A stretch of 64,000 nucleotides of DNA from Parasalinivibrio latis (GCF_036825535.1 NZ_CP098812.1:3596001-3660000), one strand, 5' to 3'; shown: positions 10,660-23,187, numbered from the stretch's first letter. Numbers and translations: made by a program. The notes: generated from the letters alone by a model not told the origin.

Positions 10660-10735
<76 letters not shown>

Positions 10736-10748
10736 GTAAGTGCTGCGC

Positions 10749-10777
10749 ATTCTATGTCATGATTTTGGGGCTTGCAA
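10749..10777 (-). promoter_or_regulatory. Promoter of the tRNA-tuf operon
   Basis: On the minus strand: -35 TTGCAA, a 17-bp spacer and -10 TAGAAT, followed by a GC-rich discriminator (GCGCAGC) typical of stringently controlled stable-RNA promoters. The predicted start is a few bases before thrU. Confidence 0.8.
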
Positions 10778-10945
10778 TACCCATTTGGAAAAAATCATTA
10801 AACTTTGGCACCTAACTGCACACAATTTACACAATCAGTTGCTAACTGATTATGATTTGCGCAACTTTATCAGTTTGCGGCTCTTTTCCTGTTTCGCGCA
10901 ATACTGTATTGTCCTCAATCCTCGACAGTTATCAGGCCTTGGCAA

Positions 10946-11881
10946 ATGAGTGAACACCTTACGCCTTATTTAATGTTCAACCGGGAGAAATGGGCAGAAC
11001 TGCGCCAGTCCGTTCCAATGACGCTGAGCGAAGCTGACCTCCCTGGCCTGCGCGGTATTAACGAAAAGCTGTCGCTGACTGAAGTTGAAGATATTTACCT
11101 GCCTCTTACCCGGCTGCTCAACCTTTATGTCGGTGCCCGCCAGGGGCGAAGCCTGGTACTCAGCGAATTTCTTTCCCAGAAAGAGAACAAGGTTCCTTAT
11201 ATCATTGGCATCGCCGGCAGTGTCGCCGTGGGCAAAAGCACCACTGCTCGCTTGTTGAAAGCACTGCTTGAACGCTGGCCAGAACATCCAAAAGTCGAAC
11301 TGGTGACGACTGACGGGTTCCTCTACCCCAACGCAGTATTGCGTGAGCGGGACATGATGAAACGGAAAGGTTTCCCTGAGTCCTATGACATCCGCCGATT
11401 GGTGCAGTTTGTCTCAGATGTGAAATCAGGTAAGAAACGCGTAGAAGCGCCCATATACTCGCATCTAGTCTATGACATTACGCAGGAAACTAAAGTCGTC
11501 GAACAGCCGGACATTCTTATCCTGGAAGGCCTGAATGTGCTGCAAAGTGGGATGGACTACCCTCACGACCCTCATCGGGTGTTTATTTCAGATTTCCTGG
11601 ATTTTTCGATTTACGTGGACGCAGAGCCGGCCCTGTTGAAAACCTGGTATGTTGAAAGGTTTATGAAATTCCGCCAAGGTGCATTTATGAACCCGTCTTC
11701 GTACTTTCACCACTACACCAAGCTGACAAATGATGAAGCAGTCGTTACAGCCGCAGGTATCTGGGATGAAATCAACGGAAAGAACCTGTCAGAGAACATC
11801 AAGCCAACAAAAGAACGGGCTAACCTGGTTCTCCAAAAAGGGGAAAATCATCTGGTAAGTACGATCCGTCTCAGAAAGTAG
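10946..11881 (+). CDS. coaA: Type I pantothenate kinase
   Basis: Phosphorylates pantothenate with ATP, the first committed and CoA-feedback-inhibited step of coenzyme A synthesis; cytosolic. 311 aa (E. coli 316). The Walker A motif GSVAVGKST starts at residue 91 and the TTDGFLYPN segment follows. The C-terminal part contains the family segments SYDIRRLVQFV and EGLNVLQ. A monocistronic gene transcribed away from the tRNA cluster, convergent with birA. Confidence 0.97.
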   Translation: MSEHLTPYLMFNREKWAELRQSVPMTLSEADLPGLRGINEKLSLTEVEDIYLPLTRLLNLYVGARQGRSLVLSEFLSQKENKVPYIIGIAGSVAVGKSTTARLLKALLERWPEHPKVELVTTDGFLYPNAVLRERDMMKRKGFPESYDIRRLVQFVSDVKSGKKRVEAPIYSHLVYDITQETKVVEQPDILILEGLNVLQSGMDYPHDPHRVFISDFLDFSIYVDAEPALLKTWYVERFMKFRQGAFMNPSSYFHHYTKLTNDEAVVTAAGIWDEINGKNLSENIKPTKERANLVLQKGENHLVSTIRLRK

Positions 11882-11906
11882 TTCGGAATTTTGACCAGAC
11901 AATGTC

Positions 11907-11928
11907 AAAGGCGGACTAGTCCGCCTTT
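11907..11928. terminator. Bidirectional terminator-like hairpin between coaA and birA
   Basis: Perfect inverted repeat AAAGGCGGA-CTAG-TCCGCCTTT. The birA stop codon TAG lies in its loop, so the hairpin ends coaA and overlaps the last codons of birA. The T-tract is short on both sides. Confidence 0.65.
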
Positions 11929-12887
11929 CTCAATGAAATCTCACCACCGAGGAATGGGGTTAAGCCCTGCTCTGTTTCCAGCAGCAATGCACCTTGCTCA
12001 TTGATACCCCGAGCAATTCCAACAACCTCCCTCTCACCCATCAGAAGGCGAACAGGGCGTCCGGCAAAGTTATCCAATTCATTCCAGGAATCAGTAAACC
12101 CTGACATTCCGGTAACTTCATACTTTTCCAGTGCTGCCTTGAGGTGGTTAATCAGTGTCGCTGCCAACTGGTTGCGCTCAGGCATGTCATAGCAAGCCTG
12201 AGACAGTGACGCCCATGGTTGGTTAACCACGGTTTCATCCACCTGCTGCATGTTAAGGTTAATACCCATGCCAATTACCAGGTGTGCAGCGTCTCCAGCC
12301 TGTCCTGTCATCTCGACCAGAATGCCTGCCAGTTTTCGGTCCTGGTAATAAAGATCGTTAGGCCACTTGACCCTTATTCCATCAGCCCCAAGTGCATTAA
12401 GCGCCTCGGCCACAGCAACACCAACAACCAAGCTCATACCCATCGCAGCTGCCATGCCGGCATCAAGCCGCCAGTACATGGAAAGGTATAAATTCGCGCC
12501 AAATGGGGAAAGCCAGGTCCGCCCTCGCCTTCCGCGTCCCGCCTGCTGGTACTCTGCCAAACAGACCGCACCGGAAGGCAACTGGCCAATTCGGTCAATG
12601 AGGTACTGGTTGGTTGAATCAATAATCGGTTGGAGATGGAGCTCTGGGGCATTCGACAACGAGGAAAGGGTCGCCTCATCCAGGAGGTCGATAGGCTGTG
12701 CCAACTTGTATCCCTTACCCTGGACCCGGAACACATCCAGCCCCCATGACTGCAATACTTTGATGTGCTTGCTGATCGCAGCCCGGGACATACCGAGCTC
12801 AACACCCAACTGCTCACCGGAATGAAACTGGCCATCAGCCAGCATCCGGATAAGATGGAGCCGGGGTTGATTTTCTTTTACAGGCAT
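11916..12887 (-). CDS. birA: Bifunctional biotin-[acetyl-CoA-carboxylase] ligase / biotin operon repressor
   Basis: Makes biotinyl-5'-AMP, attaches biotin to the AccB carrier, and as the holo-dimer represses the biotin operon. 323 aa (E. coli 321). The N-terminal winged HTH spans about residues 23-45, so this is the regulator-type enzyme. The ligase domain has the adenylate-binding loop GRGRRGRTW at 117-125 and KWPNDL with the active lysine. It overlaps the end of murB by 10 bp, the usual murB-birA pair. Confidence 0.97.
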   Translation of the reverse strand: MPVKENQPRLHLIRMLADGQFHSGEQLGVELGMSRAAISKHIKVLQSWGLDVFRVQGKGYKLAQPIDLLDEATLSSLSNAPELHLQPIIDSTNQYLIDRIGQLPSGAVCLAEYQQAGRGRRGRTWLSPFGANLYLSMYWRLDAGMAAAMGMSLVVGVAVAEALNALGADGIRVKWPNDLYYQDRKLAGILVEMTGQAGDAAHLVIGMGINLNMQQVDETVVNQPWASLSQACYDMPERNQLAATLINHLKAALEKYEVTGMSGFTDSWNELDNFAGRPVRLLMGEREVVGIARGINEQGALLLETEQGLTPFLGGEISLRKAD

Positions 12888-13933
12888 ACCTTACCTTTCT
12901 CCACCAACTCAGGCAGTGTCGTTTCCTCTGCCATATCCATAAAGCGAACTTCATGCTCAAGCTGTACACCAAAACGCTGCGCGACAGACTCAACAACCTT
13001 CAAGGCAAGTCTAAGCACATCTGCGGACGTTGCATTGCCGGTATTAACCAGAACAAGAGCTTGCTGTTCATGTACTTTGGCACCGCCCACAGTCATCCCT
13101 TTAAGCCCCGCCTGGTCAATCAGCCAGCCTGCCGCCAACTTACAAGACCCTTCTCCTACGGAATAACATGGCATACCCGGATACTCAACGAGAAGGCACT
13201 CAGCCAGTTCTCGCCCTATTACCGGGTTTTTGAAAAAACTTCCTGCATTACCAAGTCTGGCGGGATCCGGCAGTTTAGACCGGCGGATATCGCAGACTGC
13301 ATTGAACACATCCATCGGTGTCGCATTATCGTCAAGCGCTGACAACGCGCCATACCCCAGTTTAGGCAACCACAGCTTGCTGATTCTGAAACCCACGGCA
13401 GTAATAATGTACCCATCTTTCAGTTCATGCTTGAATACAGAATCCCGGTACCCAAACCGACAGGCTTCGGCAGGAAGTCTTTGAACTTCCCCTGATGCAA
13501 TATTCAGCACATCCACATACTCACAGAATTCTTTTATTTCAGCTCCGTAAGCACCAATATTCTGGATAGGTGAAGACCCGACACAACCAGGGATCAGGGC
13601 CAGGTTTTCGAGCCCGGGCATACCTTGCTCAAGGGTCCAACGAACGAATTCATGCCAGTTTTCACCTGCCCCAGCATGCACCAACCAGTCATCGGTACGC
13701 TCTTCAACCTCAATCCCGCGTATACGGTTCAGCACCACTAACCCTGGGTAGTCGGAGCAAAACAGCATGTTGCTTCCCTCACCCAGAATTAACTTGGGCA
13801 GCGAGGCATACTGAGAGGACTGCCAGATTGAAACCAGCTCTTCGGCTGACTCTGCACAGATTATGTGCTTGGCATTTACCGCAATGCCAAAGGTATGGTG
13901 GGAGGCCAGGCTATTATCAGTCAACGTAATCAT
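12878..13933 (-). CDS. murB: UDP-N-acetylenolpyruvoylglucosamine reductase
   Basis: FAD/NADPH enzyme that reduces UDP-GlcNAc-enolpyruvate to UDP-MurNAc in peptidoglycan precursor synthesis. 351 aa, type I (long) form. The FAD-binding segments LGEGSNMLF (50-58) and IPGCVGSSPIQNIGAYG (114-130) are present; Ser232 in GNAGSFFKNP is the expected proton donor. The Shine-Dalgarno sequence is weak. birA follows with overlap. Confidence 0.97.
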   Translation of the reverse strand: MITLTDNSLASHHTFGIAVNAKHIICAESAEELVSIWQSSQYASLPKLILGEGSNMLFCSDYPGLVVLNRIRGIEVEERTDDWLVHAGAGENWHEFVRWTLEQGMPGLENLALIPGCVGSSPIQNIGAYGAEIKEFCEYVDVLNIASGEVQRLPAEACRFGYRDSVFKHELKDGYIITAVGFRISKLWLPKLGYGALSALDDNATPMDVFNAVCDIRRSKLPDPARLGNAGSFFKNPVIGRELAECLLVEYPGMPCYSVGEGSCKLAAGWLIDQAGLKGMTVGGAKVHEQQALVLVNTGNATSADVLRLALKVVESVAQRFGVQLEHEVRFMDMAEETTLPELVEKGKVCL

Positions 13934-13950
13934 GCATGAATCGCAGCAAG

Positions 13951-13971
13951 GTATATCATTGGCCGATATAC
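13951..13971. repeat. Inverted repeat between murB and the GNAT gene
   Basis: Perfect 7-bp arms GTATATC / GATATAC separated by 7 bp, in the 72-bp gap between divergently transcribed genes. Shape and place suit an operator, but no known regulator is recognised. Confidence 0.4.
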
Positions 13972-14005
13972 TATCTTATCCGGCAACTTAACGCAGTGTT
14001 TTCCA

Positions 14006-14431
14006 ATGAGCTATTCCTTCCGTCCACTTGACCCGATCCGTCTGCCACTTATCCAGCGCTTTTACAAAAGCTATTATCCAAGTGGGAAAGCAAAACGGGA
14101 TGAAGCCATTTGGACCGTCGAAAAAGACGGGCAGATTATTGGGTGTGTCCGCTTTCGCCAATTTGAAGAGGGTCAACTGCTGACAGGAATGGTTATCCAG
14201 CCGGACTACCGCCGAGCCGGGATCGCCAGCCAGTTGATGAAAGCCTGTGAAACACAGACAGCCAGTAAGCCTTGCTATTGTTTTGCCTACCCGCAGATTG
14301 AAGGTCTATATGCCAAACAGGGCTTTGTGGCAATTGAAGAGGGAGAACTTCCATACCCATTCAATGAACTTTTCATACGCTACAGCCAGGGAAAGAAAAA
14401 GCTGATACCTATGGTGCGTATTGCTTGCTGA
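14006..14431 (+). CDS. GNAT family N-acetyltransferase
   Basis: 141-aa single-domain member of the GCN5-related acetyltransferases, which move an acetyl group from acetyl-CoA to an amine. The acetyl-CoA-binding motif is seen as VIQPDYRRAGIASQLMKAC (about residues 72-90), with a C-terminal YAKQGFVAIEEG strand. The substrate cannot be told from sequence. Divergent from murB, with pssA 102 bp downstream behind its own promoter. Confidence 0.85.
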   Translation: MSYSFRPLDPIRLPLIQRFYKSYYPSGKAKRDEAIWTVEKDGQIIGCVRFRQFEEGQLLTGMVIQPDYRRAGIASQLMKACETQTASKPCYCFAYPQIEGLYAKQGFVAIEEGELPYPFNELFIRYSQGKKKLIPMVRIAC

Positions 14432-14449
14432 ATACACACAGCAACATGA

Positions 14450-14476
14450 TTGAATCGTGGCGAATTCTGGTACAAT
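14450..14476 (+). promoter_or_regulatory. Probable pssA promoter
   Basis: Extended -10 TGG-TACAAT with -35 TTGAAT at a short 15-bp spacing. The predicted start is about 50 nt before the pssA ATG. Confidence 0.45.
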
Positions 14477-14533
14477 AGCAGGTTTGAAATTGCATATCGT
14501 CCGGCAGACGTCGTTCTTGATAAAGAGGCAACA

Positions 14534-15883
14534 ATGAGTTTCGCGACTGCAAAACGGCAACTTATCGATAACTTACCCGGTATTGCCCATGATCCAGCGA
14601 ACATAGAAACCTTGCTGGATGCCGCATCCTTCAGGCAGCGCCTTCTTAAGGAAATCGAACAGGCAACCCAGCGTATCTACCTGGTTGCTTTGTACCTGGA
14701 AGACGATGACGCGGGTCGAAGCGTCCTTCAGGCGCTGTATGATGCAAAACAACGCAATCCATCTTTGGACATCAAGGTTCTTGTGGACTGGCACCGCGCC
14801 CAGCGTGGCCTGATCGGAGCTACCAAGTCTGAGGGTAATGCTGCCCTCTACCGGCAATATGCCGAACAGTACGAGCACAAAATAGAGGTGCTCGGTGTAC
14901 CGGTTCGCAACCGTGAAGTATTTGGTGTATTACACCTTAAAGGCTTTGTTATCGATAACAAAGTTATCTACAGTGGCGCGAGCCTCAATAACGTATACCT
15001 TGCCCACAATGAGCGATACCGCTATGACCGCTACCATGTGATTGAAAACCAGTCCCTGGCAGACTGCATGGGCAACTTCATCACTGATACTCTGGTTGCC
15101 AGCGATGCGGTAACCTGCTTGGCCCAACCTGACCGCCCGGTGACCAAGGTACTCAAACCTGCTATTCGAGACCTGCGTGCAAACCTGTTGAAAGCGAACT
15201 ACCACTACCAAGACCAACAGACCAACAATGGGCAGGTCTCTTTGGTACCTCTGGTAGGCCTTGGCAAACGGCATAATATCCTTAATACCTATATTGGCCA
15301 CCTGATCGCTTCAGCAGATAAAGAGCTCACCATCTGCACCCCTTATTTCAATCCGCCACGCAGTATCCTGCGGGAACTTCGCAGGGCGTTGCGTCGTGGT
15401 GTCAAAGTTACACTGATCGTCGGCGATAAAACTGCTAACGACTTCTATATACCGCCAGAAGAGCAGTTTAAGACCATTGCAGCGCTGCCATACCTCTATG
15501 AGCAAAACCTGCGTAACTTTGCCAAGCGCAACGAATTCAACATAGCAAAACGCCAGCTGTGCATTCACCTGTGGAAGCACGATAACAACAGCTTCCACCT
15601 GAAAGGCATTTGGGTTGATAAACAATATATGCTTTTGACCGGGAATAACCTTAATCCCCGCGCATGGAAACTGGATCTGGAAAATGCCATTTTGATCCGG
15701 GATCCAAGTGAACTGCTCGAAGAGCAGCGACTGTCAGAGCTGGATAAGATTCTCGAGCACACACAGCTAATCTGCAGCTATAAAATGCTGCAAAAGCTAG
15801 AGGACTACCCCCTGCCGGTTAAAAAGTTGCTCAAACGCATCAAACGTATTAAAGCAGACCATATCCTCAACCAAATTCTGTAA
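14534..15883 (+). CDS. pssA: CDP-diacylglycerol-serine O-phosphatidyltransferase
   Basis: Makes phosphatidylserine from CDP-diacylglycerol and serine, the entry to phosphatidylethanolamine; a peripheral inner-membrane enzyme. 449 aa (E. coli 451). It belongs to the phospholipase D superfamily: two HKD motifs are visible, HLKGFVID at residue 134 and HLKGIWVD at 355. The start is ATG at 14534 with AAAGAGG upstream and the MSFATAKRQL opening; the frame is open 28 codons earlier, but those overlap the predicted promoter. Confidence 0.95.
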   Translation: MSFATAKRQLIDNLPGIAHDPANIETLLDAASFRQRLLKEIEQATQRIYLVALYLEDDDAGRSVLQALYDAKQRNPSLDIKVLVDWHRAQRGLIGATKSEGNAALYRQYAEQYEHKIEVLGVPVRNREVFGVLHLKGFVIDNKVIYSGASLNNVYLAHNERYRYDRYHVIENQSLADCMGNFITDTLVASDAVTCLAQPDRPVTKVLKPAIRDLRANLLKANYHYQDQQTNNGQVSLVPLVGLGKRHNILNTYIGHLIASADKELTICTPYFNPPRSILRELRRALRRGVKVTLIVGDKTANDFYIPPEEQFKTIAALPYLYEQNLRNFAKRNEFNIAKRQLCIHLWKHDNNSFHLKGIWVDKQYMLLTGNNLNPRAWKLDLENAILIRDPSELLEEQRLSELDKILEHTQLICSYKMLQKLEDYPLPVKKLLKRIKRIKADHILNQIL

Positions 15884-15905
15884 ACGGAAGAACAGGACGC
15901 TATCC

Positions 15906-16526
15906 ATGTTGGCAAGTATTGACGTCGATCCACAGAAAACCTTCAGCCCACTGTGCCCAAATGAACTGCCAGTTACCGAAGGGGATCAGATTGCAGAAGC
16001 ACTGAACAATCAGGCGAAGCTGGCAGCGTTTAGAATATTGACCAAAGATGCCCACCCGGCTAATGCCGTTTGGGTGGTTGATAACCACAGCGATATGCTG
16101 AAGCCGCTGGATTACGACAATGCAGACCAGACCTGGGTCAGCCATGCCGTACCGGGTACAGAAGGCTTTGAAACTATTCCAGGCCTGCCGGAGATAACTG
16201 AATATGATCACGTTATCTGGAAAGGCATCGAACCTGATATGCACCCTTATGGCGCCTGTTTCCATGACTTTGCCGGAAAACTCAGTACCGGTTTGATTGA
16301 ATGGCTGAAAGTGAAAGGAGTAAGCCGAGTACTGGTTGGCGGACTTGCTACTGACTACTGTGTGAAAACCACGGCCCTGCAGCTACGCCAAGCCGGTGGG
16401 TTCGATGTGTGGGTAAATCTCTCCGCCTGCCGTGGTATCGCGCCTGATACCACGGCACAAGCCTGCCAGGATATGCGAGATGCCGGTATTCACGTCATTG
16501 ACTCTATCAGTGAATTCCCGGCTTAA
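15906..16526 (+). CDS. Nicotinamidase-like isochorismatase-family hydrolase
   Basis: 206 aa. The isochorismatase fold with a nicotinamidase signature: catalytic Cys152 in GLATDYCVK, Lys106 in VIWKG, an N-terminal Asp (Asp6 or Asp8), and metal ligands Asp48/His50 in KDAHPAN plus His80. Nicotinamidase (PncA) turns nicotinamide into nicotinate for NAD salvage, and both the GLATDYCVK and ACRGI segments match it well. The N-terminal DVDPQKTF departs from the usual D-Q-DF pattern, so a related amidase is possible. It starts 22 bp after pssA. Confidence 0.8.
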   Translation: MLASIDVDPQKTFSPLCPNELPVTEGDQIAEALNNQAKLAAFRILTKDAHPANAVWVVDNHSDMLKPLDYDNADQTWVSHAVPGTEGFETIPGLPEITEYDHVIWKGIEPDMHPYGACFHDFAGKLSTGLIEWLKVKGVSRVLVGGLATDYCVKTTALQLRQAGGFDVWVNLSACRGIAPDTTAQACQDMRDAGIHVIDSISEFPA

Positions 16527-16536
16527 CCTGCTATAA

Positions 16537-16560
16537 GAAAACCGCCATTTGTGCGGTTTT
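16537..16560. terminator. Bidirectional terminator
   Basis: AAAACCGC / GCGGTTTT stem with a 7-nt loop, lying between the converging nicotinamidase and DsrE-like genes. Confidence 0.85.
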
Positions 16561-16573
16561 CTCTTATCTTCAA

Positions 16574-16933
16574 TCAAATATGGATAACCTTATCTGCACC
16601 AAGCGTCCAGTCAGCTAGTTCAGCCAGCGTGCCAATTCGGCTTCCATCGCAAAGCATTCCATCGTTAATCCCTCTTGCTTCACAGCACGTCTTACAAAGC
16701 GCCACGGGTACACCCTGAGCAGAGAGAATTTCTAACATTTGCTGCAGGTTATAAGTGAGATCTGGGGTCACCTGCCCTTTGACTGCCCCAAATACCGCAT
16801 CAGACATCAGAAACAGCTTAAGCCCAACTTCCTCATGTTCCTGATCTTTCAACGAAAGTGCTATTCGAAGTGTATTAAACAGCTTTTCCGTACCATAAGG
16901 TGCCGCATGGGCAACAATCAGAATTTTTTGCAT
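16574..16933 (-). CDS. DsrE/DsrF-like family protein
   Basis: 119-aa small protein with the DsrE-like Rossmann-type fold pattern: MQKILIVAHAAPYGTEK at the N-terminus, an LFLMSDAVFGAVKGQ segment, and a conserved Cys region (CKTCCEARG, about residue 80). Relatives include the sulfur-relay proteins TusD/DsrE, but many single-copy members are uncharacterised. The start is ATG at 16933; an in-frame ATG exists 11 codons upstream without a better ribosome site. Confidence 0.75.
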   Translation of the reverse strand: MQKILIVAHAAPYGTEKLFNTLRIALSLKDQEHEEVGLKLFLMSDAVFGAVKGQVTPDLTYNLQQMLEILSAQGVPVALCKTCCEARGINDGMLCDGSRIGTLAELADWTLGADKVIHI

Positions 16934-17043
16934 CAGTATTTTTCCCAGAACAATTGCATTCGGCACAGTCTACGCCTGTGATAGGAAAGTTGTCTTTGAT
17001 AACAGTCAGCACAATCTAGGGGAAATCTAGACAGGGAGGAGAA

Positions 17044-17080
17044 GCATTAAGCCTTTTAGGCCTTAATGGTGTTTCTTTTT
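17044..17080 (+). terminator. Plus-strand terminator-like hairpin upstream of the DsrE gene
   Basis: CATTAAGCC / GGCCTTAATG stem followed on the plus strand by GTGTTTCTTTTT. No plus-strand gene ends here; it may stop antisense transcription into the rRNA operon, or be the last fold of the rRNA transcript. Confidence 0.5.
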
Positions 17081-17090
17081 CGCAGGCAGC

Positions 17091-17120
17091 AAAAGAACCT
17101 GCTGTTTCCAACAGGGTTTC
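17091..17120 (-). terminator. Third (distal) terminator of the rRNA operon
   Basis: Minus-strand stem GAAACCCTGTTG / CAGCAGGTTC around a GAAA loop, followed by TTTT. It comes directly after the second tRNA-Asp-like 3' end, so it has the same relation to that copy as the first terminator has to the real tRNA-Asp. Confidence 0.75.
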
Positions 17121-17122
17121 TC

Positions 17123-17240
17123 AAGAAGTGGCGGACGGCTAGGCTTGCGTCAAGCGGGACTCTAGCCGAAGCCTCACGAGTCCCATACACAGGCATTTGA
17201 TACAACGAAAAAAGCCCCGTCATTTCTGACGAGGCTTCTT
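17123..17240 (-). repeat. tRNA-Asp-derived tandem repeat, distal copy
   Basis: 118 bp, about 93% identical to the neighbouring copy. Read on the minus strand it runs from a terminator (T2), through a spacer with a GGGACTC / GAGTCCC hairpin that resembles a T-arm, to CCGTCCGCCACTT, which copies the 3' end of tRNA-Asp with its CCA and the first downstream bases. One inner stem pair that is intact in the other copy is lost here, so it looks the more decayed. Confidence 0.85.
17208..17238 (-). terminator. Second terminator of the rRNA operon (inside the distal repeat)
   Basis: AAGCCTCGTCA / TGACGGGGCTT stem, GAAA loop, then TTTTTT on the minus strand; the fold is identical to the first terminator. 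Confidence 0.85.
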
Positions 17241-17359
17241 AAGAAGTGGCGGACGGCCGGGCTTGCGTTCAAGCGGGACTCAAGCCGAAGGCTCACGAGT
17301 CCCGTTCACAGGCATTTGATACAACAAAAAAAGCCCCGTCATTTCTGACGAGGCTTCTT
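17241..17359 (-). repeat. tRNA-Asp-derived tandem repeat, proximal copy
   Basis: 119 bp, the first unit after tRNA-Asp, starting exactly at the AAGAAGTGG that marks the tRNA 3' end. It ends in a tRNA-like CCGTCCGCCACTTCTT. About 8 differences separate it from the distal copy. Similar tRNA-3'-end repeats are known behind E. coli tyrT, where processing yields rtT RNA. Confidence 0.85.
17326..17357 (-). terminator. First terminator of the rRNA operon
   Basis: Begins nine bases after the tRNA-Asp CCA: stem AAGCCTCGTCA / TGACGGGGCTT with a GAAA loop and seven T on the minus strand. Confidence 0.9.
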
Positions 17360-17365
17360 AAGAAG

Positions 17366-17442
17366 TGGCGGAGCGGACGGGACTCGAACCCGCGACCCCC
17401 GGCGTGACAGGCCGGTATTCTAACCAACTGAACTACCGCTCC
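17366..17442 (-). tRNA. tRNA-Asp (anticodon GUC)
   Basis: 77 nt with encoded CCA. The acceptor GGAGCGG pairs with CCGCTCC, and the anticodon loop CCTGTCAC gives GTC. Last gene of the rRNA operon, 92 bp after 5S. Confidence 0.97.
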
Positions 17443-17534
17443 GCAGCGATACTGTTTACCGAATAAAGTCTTATGGTTAGCTTGCTTTATCCAGTGTTGC
17501 CTTCATCTTCTCTTAAAGATGAAAACCAATTTAA

Positions 17535-17653
17535 AGCCTGGCGATGTCCTACTCTCACATGGGGAGACCCCACACTACCATCGGCGCTATTGCGTTTCAC
17601 TTCTGAGTTCGGCATGGGTTCAGGTGGAGCCACAATGCTATGGTCGCCAGACA
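17535..17653 (-). rRNA. rrf: 5S ribosomal RNA
   Basis: About 119 nt. TGTCTGGC at the 5' end pairs with GCCAGGC at the 3' end; the central part CATGCCGAACTCAGAAGTG and GTGTGGGGTCTCCCCATG match gammaproteobacterial 5S. Ends are set by pairing and are good to about 2 nt. Confidence 0.95.
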
Positions 17654-17756
17654 AATTCGGTACAATCTTGAAAGCTGATGTCTTCTAGCGTGTTCTCTTA
17701 CACATTCAAGATGTTTGATTCTCTTGAGTACGCACAAAACCCCTTGGGTGTTGTAT

Positions 17757-20645
<2,889 letters not shown>

Positions 20646-20820
20646 ATACAACCCGAAGGAGTTTCGAGTCATACGCGGACCAAGATTTGGTTTTCGCCGT
20701 ACTCAAATTGAGTTGTGCTTAAAGCACTACCAAAACACTTGAATGTGTTTGCTTTGAGAACTTGTTTGCTTTCGCAAACAATCCAATCTTTCGATTGAAT
20801 TACTAGTCAGCTTTCCAGAT

Positions 20821-20832
20821 TGTTAAAGAGCA
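20821..20832 (-). promoter_or_regulatory. boxA in the 16S-23S spacer
   Basis: The exact antitermination sequence TGCTCTTTAACA on the minus strand, between tRNA-Ala and 23S. Confidence 0.8.
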
Positions 20833-20901
20833 TGTGTTTCGGTGTCTACAGGAGACAAGGAACCACTTTCTAAGGACACTTTTGCAAATGCGCTTAAAGA
20901 G

Positions 20902-20977
20902 TGGTGGAGCTATGCGGGATCGAACCGCAGACCTCCTGCGTGCAAGGCAGGCGCTCTCCCAGCTGAGCTATAACCCC
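20902..20977 (-). tRNA. tRNA-Ala (anticodon UGC)
   Basis: 76 nt with CCA; anticodon stem-loop CTGCCTTGCACGCAG gives TGC. Spacer tRNA of the rRNA operon. Confidence 0.97.
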
Positions 20978-21009
20978 ATCGTGTTGCCTTAGATACCACT
21001 TCAACGAAG

Positions 21010-21086
<77 letters not shown>

Positions 21087-21156
21087 ATCTAAGCAATGAT
21101 GCTCTCTTTACTTTTCGACCAGGCAATCTGTGTGGACACTCATGAAGCAGTTTAGG

Positions 21157-22709
<1,553 letters not shown>

Positions 22710-22880
22710 AAGTTTTTTCAAACCCGAAGGTTTGGCTCAATGAATACTGTTTATCTATTTTCATAGATAGAATTGACTGTGCCGATATTCCTTTTCAGGA
22801 ATCTCGTTTGGTCACTCGATTCATTGAATAAATTCTTTATTCTGTTTCAACGAGTGCCCACACAGATTGCATGGTCAAAT

Positions 22881-22892
22881 TGTTAAAGAGCG
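22881..22892 (-). promoter_or_regulatory. boxA in the 16S leader
   Basis: CGCTCTTTAACA on the minus strand, the Nus-factor antitermination site of rRNA leaders, about 170 bp before 16S. Confidence 0.75.
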
Positions 22893-22931
22893 TTGACTTG
22901 TCAGCGTTGCCGCCGAATGTCGAGGCTGCGT

Positions 22932-22959
22932 ATCTTACTCGCCTCCAACCCAAAGTCAA
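22932..22959 (-). promoter_or_regulatory. rRNA operon promoter, proximal
   Basis: -35 TTGACT, 16-bp spacer, -10 TAAGAT. Closest of three to the 16S gene. Confidence 0.7.
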
Positions 22960-23043
22960 GAAGAAAATCTGAAGTATTTTCAAAGTCTCTTTTTGACTTC
23001 CCTCAACCGCTGACCCGAAGGTTTTGCGTTGAAGCGGGCGGCC

Positions 23044-23071
23044 ATTCTAAACAAATCCAAAACCCTGTCAA
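23044..23071 (-). promoter_or_regulatory. rRNA operon promoter, middle
   Basis: -35 TTGACA, 16-bp spacer, -10 TAGAAT, then a GC-rich discriminator GGCCGCC. The 30 bp before the -35 is rich in A and T runs, like an UP element. Confidence 0.85.
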
Positions 23072-23159
23072 GCAGTTGTTTTCAATTTGTTTTTGAAAGC
23101 TCCCGGAGCCTTCCCGTCACTGCGAAGTCGTTGCCTGTCCGCCGTGTCGGTGAGGCGGC

Positions 23160-23187
23160 ATTATAGGGACTTCGATCTGGTTAGCAA
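23160..23187 (-). promoter_or_regulatory. rRNA operon promoter, distal (P1-like)
   Basis: -35 TTGCTA, 16-bp spacer ending GTCCC, perfect -10 TATAAT and a GCCGCC discriminator. The TCCCTATAATGC core is nearly the same as in E. coli rrn P1. The rest of the 22710-23373 gap holds leader hairpins and the RRM gene's upstream region. Confidence 0.85.

Noticed and set aside
17123..17359. Tandem repeats as a CRISPR array
   Set aside because: Only two units of ~118 bp with no short repeat-spacer alternation and no cas genes; the similarity to the tRNA 3' end explains them better.
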